DNA of 64,000 nucleotides, from NCBI RefSeq assembly GCF_024197615.1, contig NZ_JAKUKE010000003.1:1291651-1355650 (forward strand). Direction: 5' to 3'. Positions 38,897-48,020 of this stretch are shown here, piece by piece. A program made the position numbers and the translations under genes. Under the pieces are notes generated by a model. The model worked only from the letters and a program-made list of their open reading frames with translations, made no database searches and had not been told where the DNA came from. Each line of letters begins with the position of its first letter. The first letter of the stretch is position 1. This DNA is from Desulfuromonas sp. KJ2020 (lineage in GTDB: Bacteria > Desulfobacterota > Desulfuromonadia > Desulfuromonadales > SZUA-540).

Positions 38897-40225
38897 GTGA
38901 ACCGCGACTTCAATCCCCCCAAAAGTTATCAACGCAGCCGCACGAGTAAACGCTCCCGCCTTTTCTGGGTGCTCCTGCTCGTAGGTCTCGTGCTGACCCC
39001 TCTGCTGCTGGTAAACCGCCCCACGGTGTCGCCCCTTGAGGCCCGCACGAACCCGGATCAGGAACCGAGCGCGCCGGCCCCTCCCGAAATTTCCATGGAA
39101 GTGATCGAAGGGACGGTCCGCCCGGGCGATTCCGCCACCACCCTGCTGGGCGAACACCTCTCGCCGGCCGAAATTCTTCAGCTCGACAGCCGCTGCCGCG
39201 ACATCTTTCCCCTGTCGAAGATCTGCGTCGAACAACCCTACAAACTCACCCTGCGCGACGGGGCCTTCGAATCCTTTGAATACGAAATCAACGCCGACGA
39301 CCAGCTGCTGGTGCGCCGGGCCGAGGACAGCTTCGACGTCGCCCGCATTCCCATCGAATACACGGTACGCACCGAACGCGTCAGCGGCACCATCACCTCG
39401 AGCCTCTTCGAGGCCATCACCGAAATCGGCGAAGGCCCGGAACTGGCCATGACCCTGGCCGACATCTTCGCCTGGGACATCGACTTCATCCTCGATATCC
39501 GCGAGGGGGACAGCTTTCAGGCTGTCCTCGAAAAGCGTTTCCGCGAAGGAAGCTTCGCCGGCTACGGCCGTGTGCTGGCGGCCCAATTTACCAACCAGGG
39601 GAACCCCTTCCGGGCCTTTCTCTTTCAGGACGGCGAGCAGAGGCCCTCCTACTACGACGCCGAGGGCAAAAGCGTGCGCAAGGCCTTTCTCAAGGCGCCC
39701 CTGGCCTTCTCCCGCATCTCCTCGGGTTTTTCCATGAAGCGCTTTCACCCCATCACCAAAACCTGGAAGTCCCATCCGGCCATCGACTATGCCGCGCCGG
39801 TGGGAACCCCCATCAAAAGCGTCGGAGACGGCACCATCATTGCCAAGGGGTACACCCGGGCCAACGGCAATTACCTCAAAATCCGCCACAACGGCGCCTA
39901 TGAGAGTATCTATCTGCATATGAACGGTTTCGCCCGCGGCATGCGCAACGGCCTGCGAGTGAGCCAGGGGCAGGTCATCGGCTACGTCGGCAGCACCGGT
40001 CTGGCCACCGGCCCCCACCTGTGCTTCCGCATGCGCAAGAACGGGGCCCCCATCAACCCGGCCCGCATCAAGGCGCCGGCCTCAGCACCCGTCTCCGCCC
40101 AGAACATGCCGCAATTCCAGGCGCTCATCGCTCCGCACCTGGCTTCTTTTCAGAATGGAGATATTTCCTCGGGGACAAAGATGGCAGCAGCTCCGCCAGA
40201 AACGGCAGAATCTGAACGCAACTGA
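38897..40225 (+). CDS. M23-family peptidoglycan endopeptidase, membrane-anchored
   Basis: 442 residues from GTG 38897 with AGAGG upstream. One N-terminal helix (FWVLLLVGLVLTPLLLV) anchors it. Then an OapA/LysM-like region (VRPGDSATTLLGE) and a LytM/M23 domain from about residue 285: HPAIDYAAPVGTPI (HxxxD) and YLHMNGF. The last motif is GPHLCFR where most members have GPHLHF, so the second His ligand is Cys. Cuts peptide cross-links of murein if active. Cys could still bind zinc. Confidence 0.9.
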   Translation: MNRDFNPPKSYQRSRTSKRSRLFWVLLLVGLVLTPLLLVNRPTVSPLEARTNPDQEPSAPAPPEISMEVIEGTVRPGDSATTLLGEHLSPAEILQLDSRCRDIFPLSKICVEQPYKLTLRDGAFESFEYEINADDQLLVRRAEDSFDVARIPIEYTVRTERVSGTITSSLFEAITEIGEGPELAMTLADIFAWDIDFILDIREGDSFQAVLEKRFREGSFAGYGRVLAAQFTNQGNPFRAFLFQDGEQRPSYYDAEGKSVRKAFLKAPLAFSRISSGFSMKRFHPITKTWKSHPAIDYAAPVGTPIKSVGDGTIIAKGYTRANGNYLKIRHNGAYESIYLHMNGFARGMRNGLRVSQGQVIGYVGSTGLATGPHLCFRMRKNGAPINPARIKAPASAPVSAQNMPQFQALIAPHLASFQNGDISSGTKMAAAPPETAESERN

Positions 40226-40270
40226 CTTTTCCGCAGGCATTTACCCCTCACCAGAATGGTTTGATATGTT

Positions 40271-41389
40271 ATGAAAATTCGTCTCGGAGAACTGCTGATC
40301 GAAGAAAAGCTGCTGACCGCCTCGCAATTGGAAGAAGGACTGCGCAATCAGGTCCTCTACGGCGGCCGCCTCGGCACCAACCTGCTGGAGCTCGGCTTTC
40401 TCAAAGAAGAGGACATCGCCCGGGTTCTCAGCAAAAAGCTCGGGGTGCCCTATATAGAACCTGATGAACTGGATCACGCCGTCTTCACCACTCTCCAGCT
40501 CATTCCGGCCCGCATCGCCGAAAAATACAGCGTCATCCCCATTCGCCTCCAGAACAACCGTCTGGTGCTGGCCATGGCCGACCCGTCCAATTTTACGGCG
40601 ATTGACGAGATTGCTTTTAACACCGGTTACATCGTGCAGCCTGTCGTCGCTCCCGAACTGCATATCGTCAAGGCTCTGGACCGCTACTACAGTATCGAAC
40701 CCAAAGAACGTTTTGTCCGCTCCCTGGCTGACCAAAGCAAAGCGGTGGCCCCCGCCCAGACCTCTTTTCCGGATGACGACACCTTGTGGGACATTCCGGC
40801 CTCCGCCGTCGAATCGGCGCCCCCCGTCGAAAAACCGGCGCCGGCGGCCGAACCCGTCCAGCCCAAGCCTGCCTTCGATGACGAACCGGAGGAGATCGAG
40901 CCCTACACTTTGGGCACAGCGGCTGAACAGCTGGCCGAATGCGCCGACCGCGAGGAGATCGCCGATATCCTCGTGGAATATCTTGGCGGCGAGTTCGATT
41001 GCTGCGCCCTCTTTCTACTGCGCGATGACAACGCCTACGGCTGGAAGGCCCGCGTCGGCGGACGGCAGGTCGCCGGCTTCGATACGCTCTGCGTGCCCCT
41101 CGATGAGCCGTCCATCCTCAAGACCATCCACCAGAGCCACAGCTATTATCTTGGGCCCGTCCCCCGCGCGCCCTTCAATTCGCTCCTGCTCAAGGAGCTG
41201 GGGAATCGCATCCCCTCTGCCGTGCTCCTGGCCCCGCTCATCGTCCACGGCCGCCTTATCGGCACCCTCTTTGTCACCAGTGAACGGGAAGTGGATGAAA
41301 AATGGATTCTTGAATTGCAGCAACTCAATATCAAGGCCGCCATGGCTTTTGAGGTACTCATCCTCAAGAGCAAGATCAGGATGATGTGA
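40271..41389 (+). CDS. MshEN (GspE N-terminal) domain protein with GAF-like C-terminus
   Basis: 372 residues. The first 145 form a GspE/MshE N-terminal domain with two RLG-L-L motifs of the c-di-GMP-binding MshEN type (RLGELLIEEKLLTASQLEEGL and RLGTNLLELGFLKEEDIARVL). A Pro-rich linker (about 165-205) leads to a GAF-like domain (ADILVEYLGGEFDCCALFLL to GRLIGTLFVTSER). There is no Walker ATPase domain, so it is not a pilus motor. It is probably a c-di-GMP receptor. Followed after 3 bp by a lipoprotein gene. Confidence 0.82.
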   Translation: MKIRLGELLIEEKLLTASQLEEGLRNQVLYGGRLGTNLLELGFLKEEDIARVLSKKLGVPYIEPDELDHAVFTTLQLIPARIAEKYSVIPIRLQNNRLVLAMADPSNFTAIDEIAFNTGYIVQPVVAPELHIVKALDRYYSIEPKERFVRSLADQSKAVAPAQTSFPDDDTLWDIPASAVESAPPVEKPAPAAEPVQPKPAFDDEPEEIEPYTLGTAAEQLAECADREEIADILVEYLGGEFDCCALFLLRDDNAYGWKARVGGRQVAGFDTLCVPLDEPSILKTIHQSHSYYLGPVPRAPFNSLLLKELGNRIPSAVLLAPLIVHGRLIGTLFVTSEREVDEKWILELQQLNIKAAMAFEVLILKSKIRMM

Positions 41390-41392
41390 GTT

Positions 41393-41734
41393 ATGCCACA
41401 GCGACTGGGGTTCCTCCTCATCATTCTCACCCTGCTCCTGCTCGGCGCCGCCTGTACGAAAGAGACGGCCGGTATCAAAGCCGCCGAGGCGTCGAAAGAG
41501 CCGGAACGCTCCTTTTCCTTCACCGGGACGGTCACCCACGTGCCCCTTGAAGGGGGGTTTTTCGGCATCGTCACTGACGACGGCCAGCGTCTCGACCCCG
41601 TCAACCTGCCAACACACGTCAAGCAGGACGGCTTGCGCATCCGGGGCATAGCCCGTAAAATGAACGCTTCCATCGGCTTCCACATGTGGGGAGTGCGGGT
41701 GGAAATCGAATCGGCGGAACCTCTGCCGCACTAA
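41393..41734 (+). CDS. Small lipoprotein
   Basis: 113 residues. A hydrophobic signal (LGFLLIILTLLLL) ends in the lipobox LGAAC, Cys 21. The mature part is a small beta-rich domain (FSFTGTVTHVPLEGGFFGIV, LRIRGIARK) that resembles an OB or SH3-like fold. No family recognised. Sits between the MshEN gene and the TPR gene. Confidence 0.75.
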   Translation: MPQRLGFLLIILTLLLLGAACTKETAGIKAAEASKEPERSFSFTGTVTHVPLEGGFFGIVTDDGQRLDPVNLPTHVKQDGLRIRGIARKMNASIGFHMWGVRVEIESAEPLPH

Positions 41735-41811
41735 AATGAAGAACAAATGATCAATTGAACGGGAACGGCCGGCGCGAGGCGTCGGAAAATGAAGAAAGGC
41801 TATACAATCCG

Positions 41812-42942
41812 ATGGATAAAGGCACTGATCAGCCCCGTCCCACCACGAAAAGCCATCAGCACCGCAAGGTTGTTGAACTCACCCGCACCGGCCACCAGAT
41901 GGCCAAAGCCCGCCGATGGCAGCAGGCCAAAGCGGCCTTTGCCCAAGCCCTTGAGATGGAGCCGGAAAACGCCTATGCCCTCACCGGCATGGGGGATGCC
42001 TGCCGCAGCCTGGGCGCCATGGAAGAATCCATCCCCTACTATCAGAAGGTGCTCAAGGCCGACGGCAAAAACCTCTTCGCCCTGCGGGGTTTAGGGGACG
42101 CCCTGCGTGAACTCCGGCAATACAAGGAAGCCGTGGGCCTCTGGCAGACCTACCTGCGTCTGCGGCCCAACGACATCTTCGTCATCACTCGCATCGCCGA
42201 CGGTCTCAAGATGATGGGCCATTTCGGCGAGGCGGAAAAACACTACGAGCAGGCCCTCAAGCTCAACCCACGCGACCACTACACGCTTATGGGCATCGCT
42301 GACCTCTACCACAAGGAAGGCTACGAGACCAAGGCCATCGAATACTACGAAAAGGTCCTGGCCCGCCGCCCCGATCTCATCAACATCCTCACCATGGTCG
42401 GCAACCTCTACTGGAAACGCTTCGATTTCGAAAAAGCCAAGGATTTCTACGCCAAGGCCGTCGAAATCGACAGTCACAACCCCTATGCCCTCTACGGGCT
42501 CGGCAACTATTACCGCTGGAAACGTGAATACCGCAGAGCTATCGCCACCTGGGAACGCATCCTCGAAAAACACGAGGGCACAGTCAACATGCTCTCACGC
42601 CTGGGGGACGCCTACCGGAACCTCGGCGAATTCGACCAGGCCGAAAAGACCTACCTCGGCATCCTCCAGAACGGTTTCGACAAATACGCCCAGATCGGAC
42701 TGGCCAAACTGCGCTTTCTGCAGGGCAAACTGGCGGAAGCCCTTGACCTGTACCGAGGCTTCCACGCCCACGAAGGGGACAATCCCAAGATCGTCGCCGA
42801 AGTCAGTGCTCTTCTGCTGCAGGAGCAGTGCTTTGAGGGTGCCCGTTCTTTTTATCACCTCATCCTGGACGAACTGCCCCACGGCGCCGAATCCCGCCAA
42901 CTGGCCCAGGAAAACCTGAAGGAGCTGCCCGCTGCCGATTGA
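41812..42942 (+). CDS. Tetratricopeptide-repeat protein
   Basis: 376 residues from ATG 41812; a TTG frame from 41755 adds 19 residues with no better ribosome site. About nine TPR units run from residue 35 on (for example AKAAFAQALEMEPENAYALTGMGDACRSLG). No signal peptide or second domain. A protein-interaction scaffold of unknown partner. The downstream gene starts 32 bp later. Confidence 0.88.
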   Translation: MDKGTDQPRPTTKSHQHRKVVELTRTGHQMAKARRWQQAKAAFAQALEMEPENAYALTGMGDACRSLGAMEESIPYYQKVLKADGKNLFALRGLGDALRELRQYKEAVGLWQTYLRLRPNDIFVITRIADGLKMMGHFGEAEKHYEQALKLNPRDHYTLMGIADLYHKEGYETKAIEYYEKVLARRPDLINILTMVGNLYWKRFDFEKAKDFYAKAVEIDSHNPYALYGLGNYYRWKREYRRAIATWERILEKHEGTVNMLSRLGDAYRNLGEFDQAEKTYLGILQNGFDKYAQIGLAKLRFLQGKLAEALDLYRGFHAHEGDNPKIVAEVSALLLQEQCFEGARSFYHLILDELPHGAESRQLAQENLKELPAAD

Positions 42943-42974
42943 GGCGGGCAGCCTTCTTTCATCGGGAAACGCCG

Positions 42975-43565
42975 GTGAACTATCTCTTTCACCTCTACCT
43001 CTCCGACCCCGAGCCCCCCTGCCTGCTCGGCAACCTCATGGGGGACTTCGTCAAAGGCCGCCTGGACGATCGCTTTCCCCCCGCCATCCGCCACGGCCTG
43101 CAACAGCACCGCCAGCTCGACAGCTTTGCCCACAGCCATCCCGCCTTCCGCCGCAGCAAAGCCCGCCTGCATTATGATTACGGCCACTGCCGCGGCATCC
43201 TCGTCGACATTTTCTACGATCATTTTCTCGCCCGGCACTGGCCGCAATTCTCCCCCATCCCCCTCGACGACTTCGCCGCCCACATCTACCAGCTGCTGCG
43301 CACCCACCATGACCAGCTCGCTGAAGGCCTGCAACGCCTTGCCCCACGGATGATCGAGCGCAACTGGCTGGTTTCCTACCAAGATCCCGCAGTCATCGGC
43401 CGCGTACTCGAAAGGGTATCCCAGCGCCTCAAACGGCCGCTGCCCATGGCGCAGGCCATGCGCGACCTGGAAGAACACCGGGATGCATTGGAGGGGGATT
43501 TCAGGGGATTTCTGGAGGACGCCCGTGCCTGCCTTGCCCCGGCGGAGGCCTGGCATCGACGCTAG
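42975..43565 (+). CDS. ACP phosphodiesterase-like protein (AcpH family)
   Basis: 196 residues from GTG 42975 (VNYLFHLYLS); the longer TTG frame overlaps the TPR stop. Matches the AcpH/DUF479 pattern: NYLFHLYLS, LLGNLMGDFVKG, HRQLDSFAHSHPAFRRSK, and GHCRGILVDIFYDHFLARHW with His and Asp ligands. E. coli AcpH removes the 4'-phosphopantetheine arm from acyl carrier protein. Activity here is inferred from family. Confidence 0.85.
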   Translation: MNYLFHLYLSDPEPPCLLGNLMGDFVKGRLDDRFPPAIRHGLQQHRQLDSFAHSHPAFRRSKARLHYDYGHCRGILVDIFYDHFLARHWPQFSPIPLDDFAAHIYQLLRTHHDQLAEGLQRLAPRMIERNWLVSYQDPAVIGRVLERVSQRLKRPLPMAQAMRDLEEHRDALEGDFRGFLEDARACLAPAEAWHRR

Positions 43566-43888
43566 CCGTTAACGGCCAGGTTTGGTTTTTCTCGCTGTTT
43601 TCCTGCGGACTGATCGCCGGATTCGATGGGGGGTAGCCGAAAAAAGGGAGCTGTTCCCTTTTCGGTTCTTTTTTTCCATGTTTCCCCAATGTCAGGCCTG
43701 AGCCTTTTAGCGCTCCCCAATGCCGCAAGAGCGTTTTTGCGAGATTGACAGCAGGGTGTTGCCGTATAGATTTAATGGCAACCCCTGTGATAATCGTCTG
43801 TGTTCTACGCAGGGACAAGCTGGCAGCAAATCGACCCGGGTGAGAACCCCGTCGGCAGCGACGGCAATCCGGTTGAGGAAGGCTGGCC
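43566..43888. other. 323-bp intergenic region
   Basis: Holds the terminator at 43637-43675, then a T-rich stretch with a GTCAGGCCTGAGCCTTTT segment (43690) that recurs in degenerate form at 54684 and 54795. The 5' region of the stress-protein gene follows; no clear promoter. Confidence 0.4.
43637..43675 (+). terminator. Terminator after acpH-like gene
   Basis: CCGAAAA-AA-GGGA pairs with TTCCCTTTTCGG around GCTG, followed by TTCTTTTTTT. Confidence 0.85.
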
Positions 43889-44725
43889 ATGATCATTCTG
43901 GCACATGATGGCTCGATCTACAGTGACTGGGTCGCTCGATATGCCCTGCATTTCGCGGCTACGGAAAAGGACCGCAAGCTGCTGGTGCTGCATGTGCAGG
44001 ATGGTGAAGTTCCCCCGGATATTGTCGATGCACGTTTCGAACAATTGGCCGGGGAATGCGATGCTTTCAATGTGGAGTTCATACCCCAGTCTCTGCCCCT
44101 CGGGTCTTCCGTACACCGCACCTTGCGCCAGGCTGTTCCGCACGATCCCGAGTCCCTGCTGATCTGCGGAACCCGGGTGAAACCCCGGCGCCAGCGCTAC
44201 CTGACCGGCACCATTTCAGAAAAACTTCTGCGTATGCACCTGTGCCCGGTTCTGGTCATGCGGATTGTTCAACCGGGTCTCCTGGGAAACCCCCACGATC
44301 TGCTTCTGCCGTTGACCGGTTATCGGTACGGTTTCAGCGCTATCGCACCATTCATCCAGCGGCTGGCTCCCCATCTTCGCTACGTGTATTTATGTCAGAC
44401 CGTGCAGGTTAATCCCTTGCGACATCCCCATATGACCTCGGCAATGGAGCGGGCGCTTAAACAAAAAGGCTTCGATCGTCTCGAAAAAATCTATCAGGAA
44501 ATGGCGGAATTCCTCGGTCCTTATGCTTTCCGCTGTGATCGCCTCGTGACGATTGCCGACAAATGGGAACAGGAGGTCTTGATGCTCGCCAGTCGTCTGA
44601 AGGCCCAGCTGATGCTTCTTGGCCTCAGTGAGCGCACCCTGGCCTATCGGGTTTTTCACAGTGCGGCCATCGAAGGGGTTCTGCACAAAACACCTTGCGA
44701 TATCGGCATCTATAGAGCCTTATGA
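43889..44725 (+). CDS. Tandem universal stress protein (two UspA domains)
   Basis: 278 residues. The first UspA domain runs from MIILAHDGSIYSDW to SEKLLRMHLCPVLVMR, the second from NPHDLLLPLTGYRYG to VLHKTPCDIGIYRA. The ATP-binding G-x2-G-x9-G pattern is only partly kept (GTRVKPRRQRYLTGTISEK), so ATP binding is uncertain. The stop overlaps the pump start as ATGA, so the two are co-translated and may work together, as in other USP-transporter pairs. Confidence 0.85.
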   Translation: MIILAHDGSIYSDWVARYALHFAATEKDRKLLVLHVQDGEVPPDIVDARFEQLAGECDAFNVEFIPQSLPLGSSVHRTLRQAVPHDPESLLICGTRVKPRRQRYLTGTISEKLLRMHLCPVLVMRIVQPGLLGNPHDLLLPLTGYRYGFSAIAPFIQRLAPHLRYVYLCQTVQVNPLRHPHMTSAMERALKQKGFDRLEKIYQEMAEFLGPYAFRCDRLVTIADKWEQEVLMLASRLKAQLMLLGLSERTLAYRVFHSAAIEGVLHKTPCDIGIYRAL

Positions 44726-47397
44726 GTGACTCACAACAGATACACAATCTCTCCGTTGAGCATGTCTTCCGGTCTCTGGGCAGTGGCCCGGAGGGGCTCT
44801 CTTCGGCCGAGGCCCATGAACGATTGCAGGAAATCGGAAAGAACAGTGTCGAGGTTCGCGATCCCTGGAGACTGACACGCAGTCTGCTGCGTCAGTTCAC
44901 CAATTTTTTCACCCTCCTCTTGTTCGTTTCGGCCATCATTTGTTTCGTGGCGGAAAGGCTGCAGCCCGGACAAAGTATGGTTGTCCTCGGTTGGGCTTTG
45001 GCGGGTGTCGCCCTGCTGAATGCGCTTTTCAGCTTTATTCAGGAATATCGAGCAGAGAAAGCCATGGCGGCTCTGCGCCACTTTCTGCCGCAGAAAGTTG
45101 AAGTCATGCGCGCCGGCGAGACCATGACTCTGTTGGCCGATGAGCTGGTTCCTGGTGATCTGCTGTTGCTGCACGAGGGCGATCGGGTGCCTGCCGATGC
45201 GCGCCTGGTCGAGGGAAGCGACCTCATGGTCAACAATGCGCCGCTGACCGGCGAGGCCAAGCCGCTAGCCTTGACCTCCGAGTCGGTTGCCGGCCGCCTT
45301 GTAGAAAGCCACAATGTCGCATTTGCCGGTTGCCTGGTGCTCAGTGGCACCGGCCGCGCCGTGGTTTTTGCCACTGGTTTGAGAACCGAATTTGGCAAAC
45401 TGGCCCATCTGTCTCAGGCTATACGGCGGACCTCCTCGCCTCTGGAAAGACAGACCGCCCATATGGTGAGAGTGCTCACCGGCATCGCGGTGACGCTTGG
45501 AGTTCTGTTTTTCCTTTATGGTGTCTTCACGGGGCGGCCCCTTTGGGTGAATCTGGTCTTCATGATGGGCATCATTGTCGCCAATGTCCCTGAAGGGCTG
45601 CTGCCGACCTTTACTCTCGCCCTGGCCATGGGCAGCTTGCGCATGGCGCGCAAGAATGTTCTGGTTACGAGCCTGAACGCTGTCGAAGCCCTGGGGGCGA
45701 CCCAGGTCATCTGCACCGACAAGACCGGAACCCTGACCCGCAACCAGCTTGCGGTCAGCCGCTTGCGACCCCCAGGCGGAGAAAGCGATTTTTCCGAGGC
45801 GGAGGAAAGTGAACAGTTCCTGCTGATGGCCTTTTGTGCGTCCGAAGTCCATCTCGTCGACGGCGAGTACAGCGGCGATCCTCTCGATGTCGCTATCGCG
45901 GAAAAGCTGGCGGAATTACGTCAGAGCAGAACACTTCCCGACCTGAAGCAAAAGCATTTTCCTTTCGATGTCAACCTGAAGCGAGCCGGTGGAACCGGCG
46001 AGGTCAGCGCACAGACGGTATTTGCGGTCAAAGGCGCCTGGGAGGTCATCCGCCCGCTGGTCTCGGCCGTCAAACTCCCGGGTCAGGCAGCGCAACCGGC
46101 GACAGCGGAGGAATTGGACCAGGCTGAGCGCATCATGCGCGAGCTGGCCGAGTCTGGCCACCGGGTTGTGGCCGTCGCCGGTCGACATCTTGCGGAGCCG
46201 TCCCTTGCCGGAGCCGGGCGGGAGGCATTGGAACAGGATCTCACCCTATACGGTTTTGTCGGCATCGAGGACCCGCTGCGGCCGGAGGTGCCCCAGTCCC
46301 TGAAACAATGCCATTCGGCAGGCATAAAGGTAATCCTGATCACCGGGGATCATCCGGACACCGCCTTGGCAGTCGCCAAGCGTTGTGGAATTGTGGCCAA
46401 TGATCTGTCGAATGAGCGGGTCATGACGGGTGAAACCCTGGAGAATCTCACCGAGAAAGAGCTCGAAGAGGCGTTGTCCGGGGGGATCCAGATATTTGCC
46501 CGCACCAGCCCGTCGCAAAAGATGAAGATTGTCATGGCCCTGAAGAACCTCGATCTCGTAGTGGCCATGACCGGGGACGGGGTCAATGACGCTCCGGCCC
46601 TCAAAGCTGCCGACATTGGCATTGCCATGGGCAAAAGCGGAACGGATGTGGCCCGCGCCTCCGCCCAGATCATTCTTCTCGATGACAACTTCGCCTCGAT
46701 TGTCGCTGGCATCGAGGAGGGGCGAACCGTATTCAGCAATATCCGCAAATTCACCAATTACGTTCTGGTCAGCAATGGTCCGGAGATCTTGCCCTACCTG
46801 CTCTATATTCTGTTGCCGGTGCCGCTGGCCCTGACCGTGATTCAGATTCTGTCGATTGACCTTGGCACCGATATTGTCCCCTCCATGGCCCTCGGTCAGG
46901 AGCCCCCCACTGAGGAGGTAATGCAGCAACCGCCCAGAAGCGGCGAATTCCGCCTCCTTAGCCCGGGACTGGTTCTGCATAGCTACCTTTTTCTCGGTCT
47001 GCTGGAGGCCATCTGGTCACTCAGTCTGTTCTTCTGGGTCCTGTGGGAAGGCGGCTGGCAGTACGGTTCGGATCTGGCCGCCGACGATCCCCTCTACCGC
47101 TCGGCTACGGGGATCGCCCTGGCCACCATTCTGTTGATGCAGATCGGCAATTTGATTGGCCGAAGATATCCGGCGAGGTCGGGGCTCGATGCGGGTATTT
47201 TCAAGAATCGTCTGATGCTGGCCGGTATTATTATTCAGGTGGTTTTTTCCTGGGCGTTGTTGTATGTACCCTGGGTGCAAGTCATTCTCGGCACAGGACC
47301 GGTCAAGGGGAGTGTCTATCTGGCCGCCTGGCTCGGCATACCGCTCATTTTTGGCGCCGATTATTTGCGTAAGCGGCTGATGATACCCCAAGAGTGA
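44722..47397 (+). CDS. P-type cation ATPase, Na,K-ATPase-like (P2C-like)
   Basis: 891 residues with phosphorylation site D333 (ICTDKTGTLT), the TGES-like TGEA actuator loop and the MTGDGVNDAPALKAADIGIAMG hinge. M4 has VANVPEGLLPTF. M5 has YVLVSNGPEILPYL and M6 has LSIDLGTDIVPSMALGQE; these keep Ser, Asn, Glu and both Asp of the Na,K-ATPase cation sites. The substrate is therefore likely Na+, K+ or H+, not Ca2+ alone. There is no beta subunit gene nearby. Coupled to the UspA gene. Confidence 0.9.
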   Translation: MSDSQQIHNLSVEHVFRSLGSGPEGLSSAEAHERLQEIGKNSVEVRDPWRLTRSLLRQFTNFFTLLLFVSAIICFVAERLQPGQSMVVLGWALAGVALLNALFSFIQEYRAEKAMAALRHFLPQKVEVMRAGETMTLLADELVPGDLLLLHEGDRVPADARLVEGSDLMVNNAPLTGEAKPLALTSESVAGRLVESHNVAFAGCLVLSGTGRAVVFATGLRTEFGKLAHLSQAIRRTSSPLERQTAHMVRVLTGIAVTLGVLFFLYGVFTGRPLWVNLVFMMGIIVANVPEGLLPTFTLALAMGSLRMARKNVLVTSLNAVEALGATQVICTDKTGTLTRNQLAVSRLRPPGGESDFSEAEESEQFLLMAFCASEVHLVDGEYSGDPLDVAIAEKLAELRQSRTLPDLKQKHFPFDVNLKRAGGTGEVSAQTVFAVKGAWEVIRPLVSAVKLPGQAAQPATAEELDQAERIMRELAESGHRVVAVAGRHLAEPSLAGAGREALEQDLTLYGFVGIEDPLRPEVPQSLKQCHSAGIKVILITGDHPDTALAVAKRCGIVANDLSNERVMTGETLENLTEKELEEALSGGIQIFARTSPSQKMKIVMALKNLDLVVAMTGDGVNDAPALKAADIGIAMGKSGTDVARASAQIILLDDNFASIVAGIEEGRTVFSNIRKFTNYVLVSNGPEILPYLLYILLPVPLALTVIQILSIDLGTDIVPSMALGQEPPTEEVMQQPPRSGEFRLLSPGLVLHSYLFLGLLEAIWSLSLFFWVLWEGGWQYGSDLAADDPLYRSATGIALATILLMQIGNLIGRRYPARSGLDAGIFKNRLMLAGIIIQVVFSWALLYVPWVQVILGTGPVKGSVYLAAWLGIPLIFGADYLRKRLMIPQE

Positions 47398-47504
47398 AGT
47401 CAAGACGACAATCCCTCCGCTTTTTTAATCTCACCCAGACACCGCAATAATAAATAAAGAAAAGTCAGGAAATCCCTGGTCGACGGCCTTAGCCGCCTTG
47501 CACA

Positions 47505-47554
47505 AAAGGGGACCTGCCATCGGCGCCAGCCGCCAGCAGATCCCCCTTTTTTTC
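47505..47554. terminator. Bidirectional terminator
   Basis: AAAAGGGGACCTG pairs with CAGATCCCCCTTTT around a GC-rich inner stem, followed by T on the plus strand and by TTTTG on the minus. It lies between convergent genes. Confidence 0.75.
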
Positions 47555-47631
47555 CGCAATCTTCCAATCGTCAGGCCGGAAACCTGAATAAAAGCAAAGA
47601 GATTGCAGGTATTGCCCTATTCTGAGTCGAT

Positions 47632-47805
47632 TTAAGGCCCGAAACCCTCCTGAACCAGTTCCTTCATCGACCGACCGCAACAGGTTTGGCCTTTTTTCTT
47701 AGCATCTTCCTTACTGTATTCGGTTTTGCAGCTCTCGCAAACAAAGGCTGATTTTTTGCTTTGTTCTTCCGACGCATCACTGAATCTGTCTTTGTATTCT
47801 GACAT
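47632..47805 (-). CDS. Small zinc-ribbon protein
   Basis: 57 residues from ATG 47805 with GGAGG upstream; the longer frame to 47937 has no support. Four cysteines in CESC and CC pattern (FVCESCKTEYSKEDAKKKGQTCCGR) suggest a rubredoxin- or zinc-ribbon-like knuckle. Similar small proteins occur in Geobacter genomes; no function can be given. Confidence 0.75.
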   Translation of the reverse strand: MSEYKDRFSDASEEQSKKSAFVCESCKTEYSKEDAKKKGQTCCGRSMKELVQEGFGP

Positions 47806-48020
47806 TTCACGCCTCCTTTCGTTGATTTCTGTTTTGGCGTTTCTCCATTGCCTGCCAACGATCTTTTCGAATCGCATGAGGAACTGGCCAAACGACGGGA
47901 CGATGATAAAGTTTACCCATTCAGGCATGGCCAGCAATGAGCAAAATGCTACTCTTTAGGGTAGCAATCTACTTCTTCAGATAGATTTACTTTCCTTCGG
48001 CCGTTTTTAAGGAGCATAAG

